Assembly: GCA_900313155.1 (NCBI GenBank)
Contig: OMQE01000054.1
Location: 1-25,925 of the forward strand
Direction: 5' to 3'
Source: an uncultured Rhodospirillaceae bacterium
GTDB lineage: Bacteria; Pseudomonadota; Alphaproteobacteria; RF32; CAG-239
DNA: 25,925 bases
The notes under the pieces: generated by a model
What the model was told of the DNA's origin: nothing
What the model saw: only the letters and a program-made list of their open reading frames with translations
Databases searched by the model: none
Shown: positions 1 through 7,081 of the stretch, one piece after another
Numbering within the stretch: the first letter of the stretch is position 1
How the letters are laid out: every line of letters starts with the position of its first letter
Position numbers and translations under genes: made by a program

Positions 1-1
1 A

Positions 2-2020
2 AAAGGTTCCACATTCCAAATTGATGAAGCCACATCAGAGCTTTTAGAAGAAGCCTACGGTTTTGAGGTAAATTGCAACTATGCTATTATGACTGATGAT
101 AACGGCTCTTTTACTTGCTACCAAATCAATGAAGCTGATGGAGAAGCATTTAATAATGAAATAAAAAAAGAAATAGAAAGATCAAAAAAAATAGCAAATC
201 AGTCTATTTCAGAAACCTTATTAACCGGAGAGAATTGCATGGGTATATGCCTGTGGAATCAGTTAACTGGACTTATCGGTGGTGGTGCCATTGAAATTCT
301 GAAACAAACCGGTGCTCTAACTGCTTTTTCGTGCACAAAAGATAAATGCAACAAAAATGGAACAACCTACGAGCCGCTCGGGGCAGCAGTAGAAGGTCTG
401 GCTCAACGAGCTGAAAAATGTCGAGAAGACATGGAAAATACAGCGCAACAACGCGATAAAATGATTGCCAAACGCAAAGAAGCACACCAACTGCTTGATA
501 TTCTATCCGGTAATTTAGATGTGATGTGCACTTGCGAAATGCACGAGGTGAACGGCGTTCAGGAAGCAACCGGAAACATTCAAGAATGTGTTGCCTACGA
601 TCCGGAGTTTATGGAAGATAATATGGGCAGTTGTCCGACTATATCGGAATATCAAACTAAGATGATTGGGCAAGATAATCAGAAGTGTGTTATTTGCCGC
701 CTGTTTCACACTGTTTTAAAAGCTGTTCAAACTCTGGCGCAAAGAGCTTATGATGCATTAGCGCCGGCACTGATTTCATTATTAGGGATTGCATTTGGCA
801 TATATATTGCTTACTTAACTTTAATAACCATAGCCTCACCGGCAACGGCAAAAATCAGTGAATATTTAACCAAACTAACCACACAAGGGGCAAAAGTTGC
901 CATAGCCATCGCTTTGCTTTCTGCTCCGGGCTTTGTATATAGTACCTTTATTGGTCCTATAATAGATGGAGGTATTGATTTTGGCATTACTCTTGCCGGA
1001 GAAGAAAAAGCAGCCATTCAAGAAATGGGGGCAAAATTCGAATTTGATGCCGGTAACACCTACTTACAAACAGAAATACTGCAAAACACCGTCGGTGCAG
1101 CAGCTGCATTCAATAAGACAGCCATTCTAGTTCCATCTATTGGACGCTCCATGATGTGTAATGCATGGTATAATGATGACAGCTTGAAAAATCTCGTATC
1201 CGGCAGTTACCACTTTTTCCCGCGTATTCAAATGTGGTTAGAAGGCGCCATTCTCTACATATTCGGGCTAATGATTGCTTTTGCCGTTGGTTTTTATATG
1301 GTAGATTGTGCACTGCAACTTGGTGTTGTGTGCGCCATGATGCCGTTTTTTGTCGCCAGTTGGCCGTTCAAAATCACGAAAAGTTATACCAAACAGGGGT
1401 GGGATATTTTCTTAAATACCTTCTTTAACTTTGTGGTTATGGGAGTTGTTATCAGCGCCACTTCACAAATTATGACACAAGCTTTGTCAACCGGATTATC
1501 AATGCAAACACTGGAAACTCTCCTAGATAGCAATAAAGTTGATGAGCTGATGGAAGTTATTGACTTTGGCGGTTTGCAAATGGCTATGTTAGTTATTTGT
1601 TGTATGTTGGCACTGAAATTAAGCGGTGAAATTCAGAACATCACCAATAAGCTGTCCGGCGGTTTAGGAATTAGCGTTGGGGCAGAATTGGGTGGAACAT
1701 TAGGCGGATTGGTCAAAAAAGGTACTTTGGCGGCGGCCGGCGCAGCCGGCGTGGCTGCAGTTGCCAAAGGTGGGCAAATACTGGAAGCCTCAGGTGTTTC
1801 CGGTGCCGTTCGCTCAATGACCGGCGGGGCCAAAAACACCGCCACAGCCGCGGCCGGAGAAGCCGGCATGGGTTCTCAGGCTCAACAATCATCTTCAAGT
1901 AGCAGAGACCATGGACAACAAACACAATTCGGCGCCGGTGCTGAAAACAACGACAGTCCGGAAAACGACGAAAGTATCGATGAATCGAATGAAGAATCGG
2001 AAGACAACAACAGTGAATAG
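2..2020 (+). CDS. VirB6/TrbL-like T4SS channel protein, unit 1 (5' end outside window)
   Basis: The reading frame is open from base 2 with no stop, so the start lies upstream; the ATG at 89 is probably internal. Counting from that ATG, a long hydrophilic, cysteine-containing N-terminal region (1-200) ends in a cysteine cluster (SCPTISEY, then KCVICRLF at 199-206). Hydrophobic helices follow at about 225-250, 266-290, 383-408, 411-428, 440-465 and 505-520. The core carries VPSIGRSMMC and MVDCALQLGVVCAMMPFF...WPF, both shared with the downstream paralogues. VirB6/TrbL proteins form the inner-membrane part of the type IV secretion channel. The C-terminus is Gly/Ala-rich, then Ser/Gln-rich and very acidic, probably cytoplasmic. 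It is closest to the protein at 2239-4866, which suggests tandem duplication. The family call rests on topology and repeated motifs, not on a database search. Confidence 0.72.
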   Translation, partial: KGSTFQIDEATSELLEEAYGFEVNCNYAIMTDDNGSFTCYQINEADGEAFNNEIKKEIERSKKIANQSISETLLTGENCMGICLWNQLTGLIGGGAIEILKQTGALTAFSCTKDKCNKNGTTYEPLGAAVEGLAQRAEKCREDMENTAQQRDKMIAKRKEAHQLLDILSGNLDVMCTCEMHEVNGVQEATGNIQECVAYDPEFMEDNMGSCPTISEYQTKMIGQDNQKCVICRLFHTVLKAVQTLAQRAYDALAPALISLLGIAFGIYIAYLTLITIASPATAKISEYLTKLTTQGAKVAIAIALLSAPGFVYSTFIGPIIDGGIDFGITLAGEEKAAIQEMGAKFEFDAGNTYLQTEILQNTVGAAAAFNKTAILVPSIGRSMMCNAWYNDDSLKNLVSGSYHFFPRIQMWLEGAILYIFGLMIAFAVGFYMVDCALQLGVVCAMMPFFVASWPFKITKSYTKQGWDIFLNTFFNFVVMGVVISATSQIMTQALSTGLSMQTLETLLDSNKVDELMEVIDFGGLQMAMLVICCMLALKLSGEIQNITNKLSGGLGISVGAELGGTLGGLVKKGTLAAAGAAGVAAVAKGGQILEASGVSGAVRSMTGGAKNTATAAAGEAGMGSQAQQSSSSSRDHGQQTQFGAGAENNDSPENDESIDESNEESEDNNSE

Positions 2021-2030
2021 GAGGCAGTAA

Positions 2031-2255
2031 ATGAAATCGGTATTACTCTCATTTTTGATGTTCATTGTTGTTTTTACGGCGCTCAAATTTAACGTTTTAC
2101 GCATATTTGACCACCACATTATTGTATATGTTTCTTGGACGGCGTTTGTCATCGTTATCTTTTGCGCTCTGTATTTTATCGGCGCTCCCAAATGGCAAGG
2201 TGTCAAAAACGCTTTCAAAAAAAAGCCGGAGGAAAAAAATGATGAACAAAAATAA
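2031..2255 (+). CDS. Small two-helix membrane protein between VirB6 units 1 and 2
   Basis: This 74-residue protein has a strong Shine-Dalgarno sequence (TAGGAGG at 2018-2024, overlapping the stop of the preceding gene) and six bases of spacing to its ATG, so it is very likely translated. It has two hydrophobic segments (about 3-20 and 30-50) and a short, highly charged Lys/Glu tail of about 20 residues. Its end overlaps the start of the next gene by 17 bases, suggesting translational coupling. I do not recognise a family. Size and topology resemble small T4SS membrane subunits such as VirB3 or a small accessory protein, but no diagnostic motif supports either. Confidence 0.7.
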   Translation: MKSVLLSFLMFIVVFTALKFNVLRIFDHHIIVYVSWTAFVIVIFCALYFIGAPKWQGVKNAFKKKPEEKNDEQK

Positions 2256-4866
2256 GATAAAATATATTTTGTTTATATTCTGGCTGATTTGCTTTGTCGG
2301 AATGGCGCCATCTTTTGCGCTGGCTGTGGAAAATTCTGATTCTGCCACTTGCACCGAAGAACAGGTTAAAGAAATTGAAAAACACTTAAATCAAGCCGCT
2401 CTTGAAGGATTAAAAAATTCAAAAGCACTTCTGGATAATTACAATAAAATTGCCGAACAATACATTTCCGGATGTAATAAAAACGTTAATAAAGGAACAC
2501 CGGTATTTTGGTCAATGGACGCCTATCAAAGCGCCTACACCAAAGACCCCGGACTAGCCGATTCGCTTATGAAAGACCGTAGCCAATACCAATATACCGG
2601 TATTGTTTGGTCAGGCGAAACACCAACATCGGAAAATTGTAAAAATTTACGCAACAACGCAACTGCGGCATTAGATGCTTTTAACCGTTCACGCATAACC
2701 ACGTCGAACATGTTAGGTCGCGCCGGCGGACGAAAAGTGCCGAAAACCTGTATTTGTTCGGAGAACGCCGATGAACAGGAATGCGTTTCTTATGCTAACG
2801 AAGATAACGAACAACAAACAACAAAAGATGGCTGCCCGACATTTAATGAATATTTGGCAGACCTGACCTCTTGCCCGCTGTGTGTCATTTTTGAAGTTAT
2901 TTTAAACACCGACAGTGCGGTTGCTCATATTGCATGGGAAAAATTATCCGGCCCGCTTCAAGGCGTTGTTTCCATATTTTTCTTGGTATTTTTGGCTTTA
3001 GAAACTCTAAAAGTTGTCGCTAATATGGCCGGTTCTGGAACTTCGTCATATTTAAAAACCATTATCATACTCGGGTTTAAGGTTGCTATTGTTTTAATTT
3101 TGTTACAAGATTCAACCTATGTGTATGGCTATTTTATTTCCCCTGTTCTCAAGGGCGGTTTGGAAATGGGACAGGAATTTTTGCGAGCCGGTGCGGAAGA
3201 TGCCGGAGCTTGCCAAATAACCGGCACAACGTCTTTTGGTTCAATTCAGGGAAATGAGCTGGATTCTTCCATTTTGAGCAGTATTTTAGAAACAATCCGC
3301 TGTTTCAGCAATTCATCCTTAATAATGCCTTCAATCGGGCGTGCATTGATGTGTCATGGTTGGGAAAATGAAGGTTCTTTTTTAGGTATTCCTGATTTTG
3401 AAATGTGGTTTGCCGGCATCATTACCTATGTTTTCGGCCTCATGATTTGGTTGAGTGTCACATTCTATTTAATAGACTGCACGGTTCAATTGGGTATGGT
3501 CTGCGGATTAGTTCCGTTGTTTATTGCCTGCTGGCCGTTCAAAATGACACAACGCTACACCTCAACCGGCGTCAAAATGATACTGAACACATTTTTCACC
3601 TTTGTGTTAATGGGAATTGTGATGTTGGTGGGGATGGAAATTATCAGTTTTGCAATTTCCGGCGGTTCGAATCAGAGTGATGTTGCTTCTAAAATAGCTA
3701 TTTTAAACAGTTCCAACTTTAATATGGACAGACTTAAGAAAATGGTTTCTCTGGATAGTGAGGCAATTTTAATTTTGATTGCTTGCTGTATTATGGCGAT
3801 GAAACTCTTGGGTGTTGTTACCAGCGCTGCGGGTAAATTCTCTTCCGGCTCCGGCATGAATGTTGGTAGTAAAATGGGTGGCGCTGCCGGAACATTTACT
3901 AAAAATATTACCCTTGGAGCAGCTGCCGCTACATGGATTGGTGGGAAAGGCGCTCTTCGCAGTGCCGGAAATTACTTAGCCAACAATACCGATGTCGGGC
4001 GAGGTGTCGCAAATGGTTATAATCGTTTGAAAACCAGTGTCCGCAACTTCAAGTCTTCCATCAACCGTGAACTGACAGAAAATACACCAGCCGCACTCGG
4101 TGCCGCTATGGGGTTGGAACGTTTCCAACCGGAAAGACAGACAGAGATGCCGACCAATGAACAGGCAACGCGTCAACCAAATACGCCTAATACACCTAAA
4201 ACGCCAAACAATAATAATCATTCAAACCCGAATAATGCAGAAAATAAGCTAAATCCGGAACATCAAAAATTGATTGATAATGCAAAACAAAAATTTGATA
4301 ATTCGGATAAAGGTAAAAAACTACAAAATAATATAGATAAAGCCAAAGAAAATTATCTGAAAGCTGTTGAAGAGCACGGCAAAAACAGTGTTGAAGCTAA
4401 AGATGCAAGAGATAAATTGCGTGATGCTGTTGATGAAAGACGCGATGCCAAACATGATGCTATTGGCTCTTATTTAACGGAAAATGCGCAATCTTCCGGC
4501 GCTCATGGCACATATCTGAAGCAAATGAATTTGGAAAATCAGGCTCAACATGATCGTATTGCTCAAGCCAAGCAAGAAGTGGAAAATGACACGTATATGA
4601 AAAATATAGATAAACAAATCGCTGATACCGAAAATTGGAACAATACATTGGAGAGAGCTCACCAAATCAATCCTCAATTGGCTCAAGCAATTGAACAATC
4701 CACAGGTGGGGCTATCGGTCCATTACCTCAAGAAGAAATAACCCGCCGAACCGATGCTATGAAACAGGCTAAAGATGTACATATGTTGCACGAAATGCAA
4801 AACAAGCTCAGCGGAGCTGATTTTGAGAGATTTTTAACCTCATATCAACAAGGAGAAACGTTTTGA
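2239..4866 (+). CDS. VirB6/TrbL-like T4SS channel protein, unit 2
   Basis: I chose ATG 2239 (2242 is equally possible) because GGAGG at 2228-2232 precedes it and the encoded N-terminus is a clean signal peptide (hydrophobic 9-22, cleavage near SFALA at 25-29). The open frame extends back to 2065 but lacks both signals there. The 875-residue protein has a periplasmic N-terminal domain, a cysteine cluster (KTCICSEN, ECVSY, DGCPTFNEY, SCPLCVIF with C212 and C215), and then VirB6-type helices from about 240 to 560. Its core motifs IMPSIGRALMCHGW and LIDCTVQLGMVCGLVPLF match unit 1 closely. A long cytoplasmic tail follows: an Asn/Pro/Thr-rich linker, then about 200 residues of charged, probably coiled-coil helix. 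It likely forms part of the inner-membrane channel with the neighbouring paralogues. Confidence 0.75.
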   Translation: MMNKNKIKYILFIFWLICFVGMAPSFALAVENSDSATCTEEQVKEIEKHLNQAALEGLKNSKALLDNYNKIAEQYISGCNKNVNKGTPVFWSMDAYQSAYTKDPGLADSLMKDRSQYQYTGIVWSGETPTSENCKNLRNNATAALDAFNRSRITTSNMLGRAGGRKVPKTCICSENADEQECVSYANEDNEQQTTKDGCPTFNEYLADLTSCPLCVIFEVILNTDSAVAHIAWEKLSGPLQGVVSIFFLVFLALETLKVVANMAGSGTSSYLKTIIILGFKVAIVLILLQDSTYVYGYFISPVLKGGLEMGQEFLRAGAEDAGACQITGTTSFGSIQGNELDSSILSSILETIRCFSNSSLIMPSIGRALMCHGWENEGSFLGIPDFEMWFAGIITYVFGLMIWLSVTFYLIDCTVQLGMVCGLVPLFIACWPFKMTQRYTSTGVKMILNTFFTFVLMGIVMLVGMEIISFAISGGSNQSDVASKIAILNSSNFNMDRLKKMVSLDSEAILILIACCIMAMKLLGVVTSAAGKFSSGSGMNVGSKMGGAAGTFTKNITLGAAAATWIGGKGALRSAGNYLANNTDVGRGVANGYNRLKTSVRNFKSSINRELTENTPAALGAAMGLERFQPERQTEMPTNEQATRQPNTPNTPKTPNNNNHSNPNNAENKLNPEHQKLIDNAKQKFDNSDKGKKLQNNIDKAKENYLKAVEEHGKNSVEAKDARDKLRDAVDERRDAKHDAIGSYLTENAQSSGAHGTYLKQMNLENQAQHDRIAQAKQEVENDTYMKNIDKQIADTENWNNTLERAHQINPQLAQAIEQSTGGAIGPLPQEEITRRTDAMKQAKDVHMLHEMQNKLSGADFERFLTSYQQGETF

Positions 4867-4899
4867 CATACCACGCGAGATATAAGGCAAATTTAACCA

Positions 4900-4937
4900 T
4901 ATTGTAATATTTATTTTTTAGAATTTATGTTACAATA
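4900..4937. promoter_or_regulatory. 8-bp inverted repeat upstream of VirB6 unit 3
   Basis: In the 114-base gap before the gene at 4981, TATTGTAA (4900-4907) is repeated exactly in inverse as TTACAATA (4930-4937), 22 bases apart. The second arm contains TACAAT (4931-4936), a plausible -10 element, but no well-spaced -35 was found. This could be an operator at a promoter internal to the array. The arms are pure A/T apart from one pair, so chance is a real alternative. Confidence 0.3.
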
Positions 4938-4980
4938 AAAACAAGGAACTAAAGGTAAAAACACGCAAGGACTGAAGCAA

Positions 4981-6363
4981 ATGAAAAAGACAGCGATATT
5001 ACATATATTAAGATGGCTTTGCTTGCTTTTATGTGCGTGTTTTTTACTATCGGCATGTTCAGAGAGTAGTAGTAGCAACACCCCAAGAGATCAAGGAACT
5101 TTTGTGACAACAAAAGAAGCCGGTGAAGATATTCAAAAAATTGCGCAATCTCATCATTCTTGCATAACCGGTTCTGTACTGAAAGTTATGTATCAAGATA
5201 TAGGCGCGATGACAACGGACGTATATAAGACATTGACATCTGAAAATTTGCTCTCTTTGGTGATTTTAGCTTTTACGATATGGATGGCATTTCAGATTTT
5301 ACAACATATTTCTTCTACCACGCCGGAGTCTATTGGGGAATTTTGGACCAAGGTCTTACGAAAAGGCGCTATTTGCACGGCCTGCGGCATATTAGCGTCT
5401 TCACCAGAAAATATTCTGTATGTCATTAACACCTTTATTTTTCCGGTATATGTCACCATTTTAGAATTTACAGCCGAGCTAATGAAGCATTTGGGCAGTA
5501 TGCCTGAAGCCAAAACCACTGCCATTAAGTTGCTTGGTTCAGATACTTGTGTGGAATTTGTGCATCGTATTGGCGAAGAATCATGTAGTTTTGACGGCAT
5601 GGATAAAGTGGAAATGACAACAGCCGGTTTTCCAACCCAGCCATTGGAACTGATGAGTTGCATGGCTTGCTCGGTTAGTGATAGACTATCTATGGGGTGG
5701 GATATAGGTTTGAGAACCATGATTTCTGTCAACCCAACTGCTTGGATAGCCGGTTTTTTCATACTGGGAATTTTCTTTATTACCAGAATAAGCTTTGCAT
5801 TGTACCTTATAGACAGTATTTTCCGCTTAAATATGATGATAATCATTATGCCGTTTTTAATAATGTTCTATCCGTTTGAACAAACCCGAAAATGGTCAGT
5901 TAAAGGTTTTCAAATTATCCTCAGTTCGGCGGCTATTATGATGTGTATCAGCCTTGTTGTGGTCATGACCGTTTTTGCCATGGAAAAACTACTGATAGAT
6001 AAAAGCTCACGCATTCCATATGGTGACCCTGAACAATATATGAACTTCGGCATTATTGCCATGTCTTTGCTCTTTATGGCATTGATTGTTAAGCAAGCCT
6101 GCTCTATGGGCGTAGAACTTGCCGGTCGTGTCACCGGTTACAGCGGCGACACCAACTTTTCTAAAAATATCAAGTCAATCATTCAATGGGTCGGGCAAAT
6201 CGGCATGGCCGCACTCACATTTGGCGCCAGTTATGTTTGGTATCGAGCGTACAAACATATTGAACTCGTTCGCAAAGCCCAACAAGCTTATGAAAAGGCT
6301 AAAAATAAGGCAGAAAATGCCATGGCTAGTATTAATCATGCCGCCGGACGAGACAGAGAGTGA
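4981..6363 (+). CDS. Lipoprotein-type VirB6/TrbL-like channel protein, unit 3
   Basis: This 460-residue protein starts after AAGGA (4967-4971). Its N-terminus is a lipoprotein signal with lipobox LSAC and candidate lipidated Cys26. The rest is polytopic: helices at about 87-107, 125-150, 155-170, 255-285, 288-300, 312-335 and 355-375. The core segment LYLIDSIFRLNMMIIIMPFL followed by FYPFEQTRKWS matches the conserved VirB6 motif (Asp, then MP, then PF) of the neighbouring units. It is the shortest complete unit. It lacks the CxxC that precedes helix 1 in the other four, having only a single Cys there (HHSC). A channel role in the inner membrane is inferred from family membership. A lipid anchor on a polytopic inner-membrane protein is unusual. 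The gene ends seven bases before the next start, so they are probably co-transcribed. Confidence 0.72.
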   Translation: MKKTAILHILRWLCLLLCACFLLSACSESSSSNTPRDQGTFVTTKEAGEDIQKIAQSHHSCITGSVLKVMYQDIGAMTTDVYKTLTSENLLSLVILAFTIWMAFQILQHISSTTPESIGEFWTKVLRKGAICTACGILASSPENILYVINTFIFPVYVTILEFTAELMKHLGSMPEAKTTAIKLLGSDTCVEFVHRIGEESCSFDGMDKVEMTTAGFPTQPLELMSCMACSVSDRLSMGWDIGLRTMISVNPTAWIAGFFILGIFFITRISFALYLIDSIFRLNMMIIIMPFLIMFYPFEQTRKWSVKGFQIILSSAAIMMCISLVVVMTVFAMEKLLIDKSSRIPYGDPEQYMNFGIIAMSLLFMALIVKQACSMGVELAGRVTGYSGDTNFSKNIKSIIQWVGQIGMAALTFGASYVWYRAYKHIELVRKAQQAYEKAKNKAENAMASINHAAGRDRE

Positions 6364-6370
6364 GGCCGCC

Positions 6371-7081
6371 ATGATGAAATTGTTTGAAATACAGAAAAAC
6401 TTTTTGATCATCATCACCCTAACTTTGTCACTGACATTTGTTGCAACACCAGTGTGGGCTCAAGCCGAATATGGTGATGTTGTTCAAACAATGACCGAAC
6501 GCAACGAATATAACGGACAAGATTATAATGGAGCACAAACAACATCTCTAACTCCAACCAATGATATTGCCCAAAGAAATACTTATAAAGGTATGGATGC
6601 CAATGGCGCTATCATAGATGTTAAAAATGTTGGTAAACTATATGATGATAAATATAACAAAAAAGCCTGTTCAATAGAAGCCATCCGAAAAGACTTTTTA
6701 GACGGCGCAACTGCCAAAAATTGTTGGTATTGTAATATTGTCAGCACCATGACCAACTCGTTTTTAACTGCCGTTGCGGAATCTAACGGTATTGTTCAAA
6801 CACTGGCCTTACTGATTTTGCGCTACGGCTTTTTGATATGGTTGGCTTATTATATATTGCAACAAGTCAGCTCTTTGGCACCTATTAAAACAACCAAAAT
6901 GTTGCAAGATATTTTAATGATGGGTTTCAAAGTTCTACTTGCCACATTAGCCGTTCGTCAAGGCATCCCGCTCTTAACCGAATTTTTCATAGATCCGGTG
7001 ATGTTGCTTGGCGTTGACTATGGACAAGAAATGCTCGACGGCCTCCTTGCCGCTAACATCAAAAGCGGAGGTGCCTCATGA
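6371..7081 (+). CDS. N-terminal half of a split VirB6-like protein, unit 4a
   Basis: The 236-residue protein starts at 6371 (or 6374) behind GAGG (6362-6365), giving a signal peptide with cleavage near VWAQA (28-32). The open frame continues upstream inside the previous gene, but that part is a shadow. A Tyr/Asn-rich stretch holds two similar segments, RNEYNGQDYNGAQ (44-56) and RNTYKGMDANGAI (69-81). Next come NCWYC (C118 and C121), helix 1 (about 143-167) and helix 2 (about 180-200). It ends just after FIDPVMLLGVDYGQEM, a motif found after helix 2 in the full-length paralogues. The VirB6 core helices are therefore missing here; they are encoded by the next gene, whose ATG overlaps this stop (ATGA). 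The two probably assemble into one VirB6 unit. Confidence 0.7.
   Translation: MMKLFEIQKNFLIIITLTLSLTFVATPVWAQAEYGDVVQTMTERNEYNGQDYNGAQTTSLTPTNDIAQRNTYKGMDANGAIIDVKNVGKLYDDKYNKKACSIEAIRKDFLDGATAKNCWYCNIVSTMTNSFLTAVAESNGIVQTLALLILRYGFLIWLAYYILQQVSSLAPIKTTKMLQDILMMGFKVLLATLAVRQGIPLLTEFFIDPVMLLGVDYGQEMLDGLLAANIKSGGAS

Noticed and set aside
2065..2238. Upstream extension of the unit 2 frame
   Set aside because: It overlaps the well-supported 74-residue gene and lacks a ribosome binding site; the signal peptide begins at 2239/2242.
6119..6370. Upstream extension of the unit 4a frame
   Set aside because: It lies inside the unit 3 coding region in another frame and would bury the signal peptide that begins at 6371.
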